The notes below the pieces were generated by a model that was given only the letters and a program-made list of their open reading frames with translations, searched no databases and was not told where the DNA came from. Source: Bradyrhizobium sp. dw_411 (GTDB taxonomy: Bacteria > Pseudomonadota > Alphaproteobacteria > Rhizobiales > Xanthobacteraceae). From it: a DNA stretch of 64,000 bases. Shown here piece after piece: positions 40,092 through 48,675 of the stretch. Positions within the stretch are counted from its first letter, which is position 1, and every line of letters starts with the position of its first letter. The position numbers and the translations under genes were made by a program. The stretch spans positions 62,001-126,000 of the forward strand of contig NZ_JAAVUY010000009.1 in the NCBI RefSeq assembly GCF_018449695.1, read 5' to 3'.

Positions 40092-41492
40092 TCAGCTCAC
40101 GGGATCGATCGGCGCCGGCGGCGTTCCACCGGCTTCGATGGCCTCGCCCGCCAGCAAACAGAGATCCTCGCGAAAGCGGCCGGAAACCACCTGGACACCG
40201 ACGGGAATGCGACCGACCAAACCTGTCGAGACCGTTAGCGCAGGCAGCCCCATGAAGGGAATAGCAATTTGCGTCAATTGCGCCCGCCACACCCGCGCGA
40301 AAGAGGCGTCATCGCGCCTGTCGAGACCATCCGGGAACGGCAGTTCACCGGATACCGGCATCAACAGCACCGAATAGGTCTCGAAGAACTGCAGCCATTC
40401 CCGCGCCAGGGTCGCCCGCCGCGTCAAAACCCTGGATAGCGTCATCGCGTCGAACGGAAAAACCTTGGCCCGGTTGCCGCGCAGGCAGGCGATAGCCCCG
40501 GGATCGCCTTCGCGCTCGGCGGCCTCGAGCTGCGCTTCATAGCCATCGCCGATCCAGAGTTTGGTCTGAAGTTCGGCAGCCTCGCGCAGCGGCGGCGTTG
40601 CCGTGATTTCCTCGACTACCCATCCGGCGCGCTCAAGGCGCTTGGCGGCGTCCGCGACGGCCGCTTTCACCTCTGCGACGGGCTCAAGACCATCCGGCTG
40701 CAGACATACCGCCGCGCGCTTCGGCATTGCAGGCCCTTCGAGCGGCGCCGGCACCCACCAGGGATCGCGCATGTCAGGCGCGGACATCGCCGCCAGCGCG
40801 ATCCTGAGATCGCCGATGGTGCGCGCGAGCGGACCTGATACCGCCGAGATCTGCGGCCCGATCGATCGTTCCGGCAGCGACGCATTGAAGGCCGCGATGC
40901 GGCCCACCGTCGGGCGCAGGCCATGTACGCCACAGGCGTAGGCAGGATAGCGAATGGAGCCGGCGATATCGGTGCCGTGCGCAATATGGCCGATGCCCGC
41001 GGCGACCGCCGCGCCCGCGCCGCCGGAAGAGCCGCCCGGCGTGATCGACGGATCGCGCGGATTTTTGGTGTCGCCATGGATCAAATTAGTGGTGAACCAG
41101 CGGTAGGAAAACGCCGGGCAGTTGGTGCGTCCCAGAATAACGGCACCAGCCTTGCGCAGATTGTCCACCACGGGACTATTGCTGCCCGCGATCGCATCGC
41201 GCTGCAGCTTGAGGCCGTTGGTGGTGGCGAATCCGGCCTGATCGATATTGACCTTGATCGTGACCGGCACGCCGGCCAGCACACCAACATCCTCGCCACG
41301 CGCGATCGCCGCATCGACGGAAGCGGCCTGCGCCAGCACATCTTCCGGGCGATGATCGACCACCGCATTGATGGACGGGTTCACCGCATCCAATCGGGCC
41401 AGCGCGGCAAGCGCTGCCTCCTTGGCGGAAACCTTCTTCGACTTGACGAGGGCAGCGAGTTCTTGGGCCGATAGACGCCAGAGACCTTCCAT
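40092..41492 (-). CDS. Amidase signature family enzyme
   Basis: A 466-residue amidase. The Ser-cis-Ser-Lys triad is visible: Lys80 in VPVTIKVN, the cis-Ser in GGSSGG (155-156) and the nucleophile Ser179 in GTDIAGSIRYPA. The start with GGGAG six bases upstream was chosen over the longer frame. GatA is unlikely because gatB/C are absent and the C-terminal half differs. The amide substrate is unknown. The glutathione peroxidase gene follows on the same strand. Confidence 0.88.
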   Translation of the reverse strand: MEGLWRLSAQELAALVKSKKVSAKEAALAALARLDAVNPSINAVVDHRPEDVLAQAASVDAAIARGEDVGVLAGVPVTIKVNIDQAGFATTNGLKLQRDAIAGSNSPVVDNLRKAGAVILGRTNCPAFSYRWFTTNLIHGDTKNPRDPSITPGGSSGGAGAAVAAGIGHIAHGTDIAGSIRYPAYACGVHGLRPTVGRIAAFNASLPERSIGPQISAVSGPLARTIGDLRIALAAMSAPDMRDPWWVPAPLEGPAMPKRAAVCLQPDGLEPVAEVKAAVADAAKRLERAGWVVEEITATPPLREAAELQTKLWIGDGYEAQLEAAEREGDPGAIACLRGNRAKVFPFDAMTLSRVLTRRATLAREWLQFFETYSVLLMPVSGELPFPDGLDRRDDASFARVWRAQLTQIAIPFMGLPALTVSTGLVGRIPVGVQVVSGRFREDLCLLAGEAIEAGGTPPAPIDPVS

Positions 41493-41578
41493 AGCCAACT
41501 CCCTTGGATCGCGCCCTCGTTGTAGCGCCGCCGACAAGACAGCGCCATACCACAGGGTTCCAGGTTCAGCAGAAGGGC

Positions 41579-42154
41579 CTAGTGAACGCGGGCCAGAAAA
41601 TAAGCGAGATCGGCGATCTGATCCGTCGTCACCGGCTGCAGGACTTCCGCCATGGTGCCGTCATAGCCGTGGCGGCTGTTGTCCTTGTATTCCCGCATGG
41701 TCTTGGCGAGATAATCCTCGCGCTGGTTGGCTATGCGCGGAACGTTTTCCTTGCCGGAAAAATCCGGGTTGTGGCAGGTATTGCAGCGGTGCTGCGCCAC
41801 CAGGGCCTGGGCGCGCGCAATGCGCGCGGGATCGGCGGCGTCGGCCGGCGGCGCGGGCTTAGGCAGCTTGGCGATAAAATCCGAGAAGACGCGCAGATCG
41901 TCATCGGTAAACGACTTCGTCATGTCGTTCATCGGCTCGAAAGTGCGCAGTTTCTCACGAAACATAAAGAGCTGGATCAGCGCGTAAGGTGCCTGCTGGC
42001 CGCCGAGCGACGGCGTGTTTTCCATCTCGGATTGGCCGTGCTCGCCGTGACAGGCAAAACAGGTCACCGCACGCTCCTCAACGGTGGCCGCGTCAGCGGA
42101 GAAAGCGGCAGACGCCAACACAAGCACGGTTATTATTTTTGCTATTTTTGGCAT
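41579..42154 (-). CDS. Dihaem c-type cytochrome
   Basis: A 191-residue periplasmic protein with a signal peptide (about 1-22, ending ADA) and two haem sites, CFACH at about 34 and CNTCH at about 129, with Met ligands likely in each half. The two cytochrome c4-like halves suggest an electron carrier. It begins just after a strong terminator that follows the PQQ sugar dehydrogenase gene, whose electrons it probably accepts. AAGGATCAGG upstream serves as ribosome-binding site. Confidence 0.85.
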   Translation of the reverse strand: MPKIAKIITVLVLASAAFSADAATVEERAVTCFACHGEHGQSEMENTPSLGGQQAPYALIQLFMFREKLRTFEPMNDMTKSFTDDDLRVFSDFIAKLPKPAPPADAADPARIARAQALVAQHRCNTCHNPDFSGKENVPRIANQREDYLAKTMREYKDNSRHGYDGTMAEVLQPVTTDQIADLAYFLARVH

Positions 42155-42176
42155 CGACCTGATCCTTGACCCATCC

Positions 42177-42214
42177 TCAAAAGAAAATCGGGGGCAGCAC
42201 GTGCTGCCCCCGAT
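42177..42214 (-). terminator. Strong Rho-independent terminator after the sugar dehydrogenase
   Basis: A perfect 14-bp inverted repeat (ATCGGGGGCAGCAC / GTGCTGCCCCCGAT) is followed on the minus strand by TTTTCTTTTGA. It lies 13 bases after the dehydrogenase stop and only about 22 bases before the cytochrome c start, so expression of the cytochrome gene must rely on readthrough, processing or a promoter within the terminator. Confidence 0.85.
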
Positions 42215-42227
42215 CGTTGTCTCATCC

Positions 42228-43487
42228 TTACTTTGCAGCGACCTTCTGCTTGCCGTAGGTGATGCGGTAGACGGCGCCGTTCCAGTCATCGGAGACCAAA
42301 AGCGAACCGTCCTTCATCTGCATCACATCGACCGGACGGCCGACATATTTGTTGTCTTCCAGGAATCCGGTGACGAGCGGCTCCATCGACTTGACCGTGC
42401 CGTCCTTGTTGAGCTTGACGACGACGACGTCACCGCCGGCCTTGTTGGAGCGGTTCCAGGAACCGTGCCGGGCGACGATGATCGCATTCTTGTAGCTCTT
42501 CGGGAACATGTTGCCGGTATAGAAGCGCATGCCGAGCGAGGCGGTGTGCGGTCCCATCAAGCCAACCGGTGCGGTGAATTCGCTGCAGGAATGTCCCCAG
42601 CCGAATTCAGGATCCGGAATGTTGCCCTGATAGCAATAGGGCGCGCCGAAATCCTCGCCCGCCTTGGTGATGCGGTTGAGTTCGTCCTGCGGCACGTCTT
42701 CCGACAACCAGTCGCGGCCGTTATCGGTGAAGTACATCTGCTTGTTTTCGGGATTCCAGTCGAAACCGACGGTGTTGCGAACGCCGAGCGCATAAACTTC
42801 CGCGCCGGTGCCATCGAGGTTCATGCGCCGGATCTGGCCGTGCGCCTCGTCATGCAGGACGTTGTTGCCGGGCTGACCGACCGGAACGTAGAGTTTGTTG
42901 TCAGGCCCGATGGCGATGAACTTCCAGCCGTGGGCTTCGTCCTTCGGAAGCTGATCGTAAACCATCGTCGGCTTCGGCGGGTTGTCGAGATTGTCCTCGA
43001 TCTTGTCGATCTTGGAGATCTTCGAGAGCTCGGCGATATACAGCGTGCCGTCCTTGAACGCGACGCCATTCGGCCGATAGAGGCCCGAAGCGATGATCTT
43101 GACCGATCGCTTGCCGTCCTTGTTGACGATGGCATAGACCTTGTCGACCGTGCGGCTGCCGACGAACACCGTGCCTTTGTCGCCTTCGGCGAGCGAACGC
43201 GCATTCGCCATGCCCGCAGCGTAGACTTCGATATTGAAGCCGGCCGGCACCTTGAGCTTTGCCAATGGCAATTTGTCGGGCGCGGCGGCAATCGGCGGGC
43301 CCGCGACGGGCGCGAGCTTGCCGGCAGCTTCGCTATCCGGCCGCCCGATCAGGGGCGACCCCGGCGGCAATGCCGGCGCAGCGGCGGGCGCCGCAGCAGG
43401 CTGCTGCGCGGCAGCGCCAAATGTCATAGCTCCAAAAACGGCACCAGCCAGCAGCAGGCTGCGTGACGCCGATGAGTAGATTCTCAT
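42228..43487 (-). CDS. PQQ-dependent sugar/sorbosone dehydrogenase-like protein
   Basis: A 419-residue periplasmic beta-propeller of the glucose/sorbosone dehydrogenase type. A signal peptide covers about 1-28 (ending GAAAQ), then an Ala/Pro-rich linker, then blades with GFNIEVYAAGMANARSLAEGDKGTVF, YRPNGVAFKDGTLYIAEL and YVGRPVDVMQMKDGSLLVSDDWNGAVYRI. It oxidises an aldose or sorbosone-like sugar with PQQ. It lies close to the pqq genes, divergent from them, with the cytochrome gene downstream. GGGGAG sits before the ATG. Confidence 0.84.
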   Translation of the reverse strand: MRIYSSASRSLLLAGAVFGAMTFGAAAQQPAAAPAAAPALPPGSPLIGRPDSEAAGKLAPVAGPPIAAAPDKLPLAKLKVPAGFNIEVYAAGMANARSLAEGDKGTVFVGSRTVDKVYAIVNKDGKRSVKIIASGLYRPNGVAFKDGTLYIAELSKISKIDKIEDNLDNPPKPTMVYDQLPKDEAHGWKFIAIGPDNKLYVPVGQPGNNVLHDEAHGQIRRMNLDGTGAEVYALGVRNTVGFDWNPENKQMYFTDNGRDWLSEDVPQDELNRITKAGEDFGAPYCYQGNIPDPEFGWGHSCSEFTAPVGLMGPHTASLGMRFYTGNMFPKSYKNAIIVARHGSWNRSNKAGGDVVVVKLNKDGTVKSMEPLVTGFLEDNKYVGRPVDVMQMKDGSLLVSDDWNGAVYRITYGKQKVAAK

Positions 43488-43639
43488 ATAATGTTCTCCC
43501 CTTTGTGGAAGCCTTTGAACCTTGCACGCACAAGTACACTCCACGTGCCGGTGGCTTTCATACCGATACTCTTCAATATTTTTCCGCAGGTACGCAATCG
43601 GAAACATTCCTGGAATCGCCAGGAATCGCGCCGGTGTTA

Positions 43640-43891
43640 TCAATGCTTTGTGACGTCCGACGCATCGAGCAACGCTTCGGTAAAAGGAAACTCCAGTACG
43701 ATCTCGCCTTCGTCGTCGGTGACTTCGAGAACCGCGTTCAGGAGGCTATCCTGGACGCCTTCGGTCTTGAGCAATTCCTTGATCATGGCGCGGGCGACCT
43801 CCCAGGCGCGATCGGGGTCGCGCAGCTCCTCACCCTCGAGATCTGCGACCAGTTCAGTGCCGATACGGGTGTTGAAGAAATATCGCGGCAT
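43640..43891 (-). CDS. DUF6894 family protein
   Basis: An 83-residue protein opening MPRYFFNTRIG and containing LVADLEGEELRDPDRAWEVARAM, the usual pattern of the DUF6894 family, which is abundant in Bradyrhizobium. The function is unknown. GGAG precedes the ATG. It lies between the sugar dehydrogenase and pqqA. Confidence 0.82.
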   Translation of the reverse strand: MPRYFFNTRIGTELVADLEGEELRDPDRAWEVARAMIKELLKTEGVQDSLLNAVLEVTDDEGEIVLEFPFTEALLDASDVTKH

Positions 43892-44189
43892 GGCTCCAAC
43901 TGCTTCCTTTGACAGCTCCCGACCGGCGCCGGCAGCATTTCACGCGTTCTTTATCCTAGGTGCACTGCGGTATATTCGACCGGCTACAGCCCCCAGATTT
44001 TCTCCTCAACTATGAACCCATTGATCCCTCATTGTTTTGACGCTCAGCCGCACAAAACCGTGAATTCATTGTGCATTGCAGCATGGAAAACACCGGGCTG
44101 ATAATAAAAGATTTTACTGGCGAACTTTATGATCCGCGCTACCTTAACCCCCGGGCGGAGTTCGTCCGGACGTGAAATGGAGAGCCAAA
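43892..44189. promoter_or_regulatory. Upstream region of pqqA
   Basis: This AT-richer spacer between the DUF6894 gene and pqqA must hold the pqqA promoter. No convincing -35/-10 pair or known operator was identified, and no gene is seen. The ribosome-binding site is GGAGAG just before the pqqA start. Confidence 0.4.
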
Positions 44190-44270
44190 ATGGCCTGGAA
44201 AGCACCGAAGATCGTTGAAGTGTCGGTCGGCATGGAAATCAACATGTATGCGTGCGCCGCCCGCAAGTAA
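44190..44270 (+). CDS. pqqA: PQQ precursor peptide PqqA
   Basis: A 26-residue ribosomal peptide and the substrate for PQQ synthesis. The crosslinked residues Glu16 and Tyr20 are in the required EINMY spacing (VGMEINMYACAARK). PqqE joins the two side chains while PqqD holds the peptide. It is the first gene of the pqq cluster and is followed by a hairpin that may limit transcription of the enzyme genes. Confidence 0.95.
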   Translation: MAWKAPKIVEVSVGMEINMYACAARK

Positions 44271-44298
44271 GCGGCTGCGACAGCATTAAGTTTACGCA

Positions 44299-44371
44299 GG
44301 TGGACTTCCGGGCATGACGCACCCCGCTTTTGGGGATGTGTTCGTGTCTGGGTCCACCTTCGAAGCTTTTT
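44299..44371 (+). terminator. Hairpin between pqqA and pqqB, probable partial terminator
   Basis: Outer arms GGTGGAC (44299-44305) and GTCCACC (44352-44358) enclose an inner stem GACGCACCCC / GGGG-A-TGTGTT. A T run (CTTTTT) follows about eight bases later. Position and shape suggest an attenuator that lets pqqA be made in excess over pqqB-E, as seen in other pqq operons. Confidence 0.55.
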
Positions 44372-44438
44372 GAGCACGCTTCGCTTTTGGAGCGCGTCTC
44401 GAAGTACCCCAAGCTTAGAAATCTCCAGGAGACGGATC

Positions 44439-45368
44439 ATGCTTCGCGTCGTCGTCCTGGGCGCCGCGGCAGGTGGTGGCGTTCCCCAGTGGAATTGCGG
44501 CTGTCCGGTTTGTCGGGCCGCGCGCACCGAACATCCCGAACTTCAGAGCACCCAGGCCTCGATCGCTGTTAGCGCCGACGGCCGTCACTGGTTTTTGATC
44601 AACGCGTCTCCCGATCTGCGCCAGCAATTGATCGCGACGCCGCAATTGCACCCCGCACCCGGCCAGTTGCGCCATAGCCCGATCGCGGGCGTGATCCTGA
44701 CCAATGGCGAGATCGACGCGGTCGCGGGTCTTTTGTCGATGCGCGAAGGCTGGCCCTTCACGATCTATGCCCACAGCAAAGTGCTGGCGATCCTGGCCAC
44801 CAACAGCATCTTCAACGTGCTCGGCGAAAAGAACGTGCGTCGTCAGCCGATCGAAGAGGACGAGACGTTCGAACCGGCGCTGCCCGACGGCACGCCCTCC
44901 GGCATCGAGGTTTTGCCGTTCGCCGTCGCCGGCAAGAGCGCATGGTATCTCGAAGGCAAGGCACATCCCGCCGGTGACACCGGCGTCGGCGATACGCTCG
45001 GGCTTCGCATCGGCGACAAGGCGACCGGCAAATTCTTCTACTTCCTCGCCGCCTGTGCCGGCGTGTCCGACGAACTCAAATCCCGCATCGCCGGCGCACC
45101 GCTGGTGTTTTTCGACGGCACGGTATGGCGCGACGACGAATTGATCGTGGCTGGTCTCGGCACCAAGACCGGACAAGGCATGGGACACATCGCGATGTCG
45201 GGCGAAAGCGGTGCGATTACCGCATTGGCCAGCCTTGATATCGACCGGAAGGTGTTCCTACATATCAATAATTCCAACCCGGCCCTGCTGCACGATTCCG
45301 CGGAACGCAAGACGGCCGAGCGCGCGGGCTGGCAGATTCCCGCCGATGGAACGGAGTTTACGCTGTGA
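44439..45368 (+). CDS. pqqB: PQQ biosynthesis protein PqqB
   Basis: A 309-residue metallo-beta-lactamase-fold protein of normal PqqB length. It opens MLRVVVLGAAAGGGVPQWNCGCPVC, with the Cys residues of the structural zinc site. PqqB is thought to hydroxylate the Glu-Tyr derived intermediate. CAGGAGA precedes the start; a start 23 codons earlier lies in the hairpin region and is rejected. Its stop overlaps the pqqC start (GTGA). Confidence 0.94.
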   Translation: MLRVVVLGAAAGGGVPQWNCGCPVCRAARTEHPELQSTQASIAVSADGRHWFLINASPDLRQQLIATPQLHPAPGQLRHSPIAGVILTNGEIDAVAGLLSMREGWPFTIYAHSKVLAILATNSIFNVLGEKNVRRQPIEEDETFEPALPDGTPSGIEVLPFAVAGKSAWYLEGKAHPAGDTGVGDTLGLRIGDKATGKFFYFLAACAGVSDELKSRIAGAPLVFFDGTVWRDDELIVAGLGTKTGQGMGHIAMSGESGAITALASLDIDRKVFLHINNSNPALLHDSAERKTAERAGWQIPADGTEFTL

Positions 45369-46135
45369 CCGCTGCTATCCCGATGACGGCCTCCGCGCTC
45401 GGCAAGGGCGTCGTGCTCAACAGCGCCGAAGAGCTGGAAGCCGCACTGCGTCACATCGGCCAGACCCGCTATCACAATCTGCATCCGTTTCACGGGCTGC
45501 TGCATGGCGGCAAGCTCAACAAGGGCCAGGTGCAGGCTTGGGCGCTGAACCGTTATTATTACCAGAGCACCATTCCCATTAAAGACGCGGTGGTGATCTC
45601 GCGCTTTTGCGACCGCGCCACCCGGATCGAATGGCGGCACCGGATCGAGGATCATGACGGCAATATCGGCACCGAAGGCGGGATCGAACGCTGGCTGAAG
45701 CTGACCGAAGGCCTTGGCCTCGACAGCGACTATGTCGAATCCGCCGTCGGCATCCTGCCCGCGACGCGCTTTGCGGTGGAAGCCTATGTGCATTTCGTGC
45801 GCGACAAGACACCGCTCGAGGCCATCGCGTCGTCGCTGACGGAACTGTTCGCGCCGAACCTGCATGAAGAACGCATCTCGGGCATGCTGGCGCATTATAA
45901 CTTCGTCAATCCCGACATCATGAGCTATTTCAGCCGGCGGCTGACGCAGGCGCCGCGCGATGCCAATTTCGCGCTCGATTACGTCAAGACCCATGCGCAC
46001 ACTCCGGCGGAGCGCGAAGCCGTCTGTAACGCGCTGTTGTTCAAGACCAATGTGCTATGGGTTCAGCTCGACGCGCTGTATCATGCCTATGTTGACGGGC
46101 ATGTACCGCCGGGCGCGTTTGTGCCGAAGGAATAA
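45365..46135 (+). CDS. pqqC: Pyrroloquinoline-quinone synthase PqqC
   Basis: A 256-residue cofactor-less oxidase that performs the final ring closure and eight-electron oxidation to PQQ. Conserved regions include HPFHGLLHGGKLNKGQVQAWALNRYYYQ and HYNFVNPDIMSYFSRRLTQAPRD. A GTG start overlaps the pqqB stop by four bases; a later ATG (six codons in) is possible. It is not fused to PqqD, unlike in Methylobacterium. Confidence 0.95.
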   Translation: MTAAIPMTASALGKGVVLNSAEELEAALRHIGQTRYHNLHPFHGLLHGGKLNKGQVQAWALNRYYYQSTIPIKDAVVISRFCDRATRIEWRHRIEDHDGNIGTEGGIERWLKLTEGLGLDSDYVESAVGILPATRFAVEAYVHFVRDKTPLEAIASSLTELFAPNLHEERISGMLAHYNFVNPDIMSYFSRRLTQAPRDANFALDYVKTHAHTPAEREAVCNALLFKTNVLWVQLDALYHAYVDGHVPPGAFVPKE

Positions 46136-46146
46136 GAGGCGAAGCG

Positions 46147-46458
46147 ATGGCAGGCTCACGCAACATCAGCGTCAGTGAGGACAGCCGCCCGGTCCTGCCG
46201 CGGCATGCCAAGCTGAAATTCGACGAAACCCGGCAGGTTTGGGTGATCCTGGCGCCGGAGCGCGTGCTGGCGCCTGACGAGATCGCGGTCGAAGTCCTGC
46301 AACTCTGCGACGGCGTTCGCAGCGTCGCCGACATGATCGACGTGCTTGCTGAGAAATACGCCGCCGAGCGCGGCGCGATCGCGACCGATGTTATCGCGAT
46401 GCTGCAGGACCTTGCCGACAAGGGATTTCTCACCCAGGCGCGCGAGAAGACCTCATGA
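46147..46458 (+). CDS. pqqD: PqqA-binding chaperone PqqD
   Basis: A 103-residue RRE-type (RiPP recognition element) protein that binds PqqA and presents it to PqqE. Typical blocks are RPVLPRHAKLKFDETRQVWVILAPERV and CDGVRSVADMIDVLAEKY. It overlaps pqqE by four bases (ATGA). Confidence 0.94.
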   Translation: MAGSRNISVSEDSRPVLPRHAKLKFDETRQVWVILAPERVLAPDEIAVEVLQLCDGVRSVADMIDVLAEKYAAERGAIATDVIAMLQDLADKGFLTQAREKTS

Positions 46459-47678
46459 GCCCGACGCTGACAGATGCCGGCATTGCGGCAACCGAACTTA
46501 AACCGAGTGATCCAAAAGACGGGATCGCGGCGCTGGAAAGGCGCGGCTCCACGGCGGAAACTTTTGGTATTCCGCTCGCAGTGCTGGCCGAACTGACACA
46601 TCGCTGCCCGCTGCAATGCCCCTATTGCTCCAACCCGGTCGAACTCGACCGCGGCGGCACCGAACTGACGACGGCGGAATGGAAGAAGGTGCTTTCCGAG
46701 CTCGCCGAAATCGGCGTGCTGCAGATTCATTTCTCCGGCGGCGAACCCACCGCGCGCAAGGATCTGGTCGAACTGGTGCAGCACGCCAGCGATGTCGGGC
46801 TCTATTCCAATCTGATCACCTCGGCCGTGCTGCTGACCCGCGAAAAACTCGCCGCGCTGGCCGACGCCGGGCTCTGCCACGTGCAGATCAGCTTTCAGGG
46901 CAATGAGCCCATCGTCGCCAACCGCGTCGCGGGCTTGAAAAACGCGCACCAGAAGAAGCTCGAAGTCGCCAAATGGACCCGCGAGCTGGACCTGCCGCTG
47001 ACGGTCAATGCCGTCATGCATCGCCAGAACCTGTTTCAACTGCAGGACATCATCCAGATGGCGGTCGATCTCGATGCCGACCGGCTCGAAGTCGCCAATG
47101 TGCAATATTACGGCTGGGCGCTGAAGAACCGCGCTGCGCTGATGCCTACGCTGGAGCAGATCGAGGAGACCAGCCGCATCGTCGAGGAAGCCGAAGTGCG
47201 CCTGAAAGGCGTGCTCGCCATCGACTACGTGGTGCCGGATTATTATGCGTTGCGCCCGAAGAAATGCATGGGCGGCTGGGGCCGGCAGTTCTTCAACATC
47301 TCGCCCGCCGGCAAGGTGCTGCCCTGCCACGCCGCTGAATCCATCACCGGGCTCGAATTCGAGTCGGTACGATCCAATCATTCGATCGCCTGGATCTGGC
47401 AGAATTCCGAGGCCTTCAACCGCTATCGCGGCACCGGCTGGATGCCCGAGCCCTGCCAAAGCTGCGAGTTCAAGGAAATCGATTTCGGCGGCTGCCGCTG
47501 CCAGGCCTTCGCACTGACTGGCGATGCCGGCAATACCGATCCGGCCTGCACGCTGTCGCCGCTGCACGAAAAAATCTTCAAGCTGGCGGAGACCGAAGCC
47601 GCCGGCGACCAGAACCGTTTCATCTATCGCAATTTTGCCGGGGGCACGCCCGAGACAGACGGTGACCATGGCGCCTGA
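46455..47678 (+). CDS. pqqE: Radical SAM peptide cyclase PqqE
   Basis: A 407-residue radical-SAM enzyme that forms the C-C bond between Glu16 and Tyr20 of PqqA. The radical cluster cysteines are Cys51, Cys55 and Cys58 (HRCPLQCPYCSN). The C-terminal SPASM domain supplies further Fe-S ligands (KKCMGGWG, LPCHAAES, PCQSCEF, GGCRCQAF, DPACTLSP). The N-terminal leader of about 40 residues is longer than in many homologues. Its end overlaps the following peptidase gene by 11 bases. Confidence 0.95.
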   Translation: MSPTLTDAGIAATELKPSDPKDGIAALERRGSTAETFGIPLAVLAELTHRCPLQCPYCSNPVELDRGGTELTTAEWKKVLSELAEIGVLQIHFSGGEPTARKDLVELVQHASDVGLYSNLITSAVLLTREKLAALADAGLCHVQISFQGNEPIVANRVAGLKNAHQKKLEVAKWTRELDLPLTVNAVMHRQNLFQLQDIIQMAVDLDADRLEVANVQYYGWALKNRAALMPTLEQIEETSRIVEEAEVRLKGVLAIDYVVPDYYALRPKKCMGGWGRQFFNISPAGKVLPCHAAESITGLEFESVRSNHSIAWIWQNSEAFNRYRGTGWMPEPCQSCEFKEIDFGGCRCQAFALTGDAGNTDPACTLSPLHEKIFKLAETEAAGDQNRFIYRNFAGGTPETDGDHGA

Positions 47679-48666
47679 CGCCGACGCGGGCAAATCCGCC
47701 AGTCTCGTTGCGGGCAACCGTTCCGACCCTCTCGCACCGCTGACATCGCAAATACTGGCGGTGGGCGACGGCCACGAGATTTATGTCGAAACCATCGGCC
47801 GCACCGACGGCATCCCGGCAGTCTATCTGCATGGCGGCCCGGGCAGCGGCTGCCAGCCCGACCATCGCCGGCTGTTCGATCCCGAGCGCTTCCATGCGGT
47901 GCTGTTCGACCAGCGCGGCGCCGGGCGCAGCCGCCCCAAGGGCCGCCGCGAGGCCAATACGCTGCCGCATCTGATCGCGGACATGGAAACGATCCGCGAG
48001 CAATTCGGCATCGCCAGATGGATGGTGGTCGGCGGCTCCTGGGGCGCGACGCTGGCGCTGGCCTACGCGCAGGCCCATCCCGACCGCGTCAGCGGCATCG
48101 TGTTGCGCGCGACGTTTCTCGGCACCCGCGCTGAACTCGACGGCGCCTTTCTCAACACGCTGCCGCGCTTCTATCCCGGCCTCAGCGACGACTTCCTCAG
48201 CCTGTTGCCGCCGGAGGAACGCGCCGAACCGCTGGAAGGCTATTGGCGCCGCATTCTCGATCCAGATGCTGCAAGCCATGGCCCATTCATCCGCGCCTGG
48301 CACGACACCGAACAGATCCTCTCCCAGCAGGCGCCACGGCAGAAGCGGCTCGATCTCGCATCGCTGAAATCGAGCGGCGCACTGCCCTCGACGCCATCGA
48401 TGGAGGCGCACTATTTCCAGAACGATTGCTTCATGACGCCCAACCAGCTTCTGGAAGAAGCCGATAAGCTCGCGGGCATTCCCGGTATTATCGTGCAGGG
48501 CCGCTACGACCTGCTCTGCCCGCCAGCGACTTCGCATGCGCTGGCCGCGCGATGGCGCGAATCTGAAGTTCGCTTCGTCGAAGGCGCCGGCCATTCGCTC
48601 TACGATCCCGGCGTGAGAGACGCCGTGATGAAAGCGATCGCCGATCTCGCGTCGAAAGTAAAATAG
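47668..48666 (+). CDS. Prolyl aminopeptidase-like alpha/beta hydrolase
   Basis: A 332-residue alpha/beta hydrolase of the proline iminopeptidase family. The oxyanion motif HGGPGSG is at 55-61, DQRGAGRS follows, and the nucleophile Ser124 is in GGSWGA; the likely Asp and His are in GRYDLLCPP and GAGHSLYD. The start overlaps pqqE by 11 bases, so the gene is co-translated with the pqq operon. It may help trim PqqA-derived peptide, since no PqqF/PqqG-type protease is visible. That role is inferred from position only. Confidence 0.8.
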   Translation: MAPDADAGKSASLVAGNRSDPLAPLTSQILAVGDGHEIYVETIGRTDGIPAVYLHGGPGSGCQPDHRRLFDPERFHAVLFDQRGAGRSRPKGRREANTLPHLIADMETIREQFGIARWMVVGGSWGATLALAYAQAHPDRVSGIVLRATFLGTRAELDGAFLNTLPRFYPGLSDDFLSLLPPEERAEPLEGYWRRILDPDAASHGPFIRAWHDTEQILSQQAPRQKRLDLASLKSSGALPSTPSMEAHYFQNDCFMTPNQLLEEADKLAGIPGIIVQGRYDLLCPPATSHALAARWRESEVRFVEGAGHSLYDPGVRDAVMKAIADLASKVK

Positions 48667-48675
48667 GATCTACGC

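Noticed and set aside
47524..47667. Upstream extension of the prolyl aminopeptidase-like gene
   Set aside because: It lies inside pqqE in another frame, and the later ATG gives a normal-length enzyme.
46041..47717. 558-residue minus-strand open frame opposite pqqE
   Set aside because: The plus strand carries PqqD/PqqE with all motifs; the antisense frame has His/Asp/Arg-rich composition typical of mirrored GC codons.
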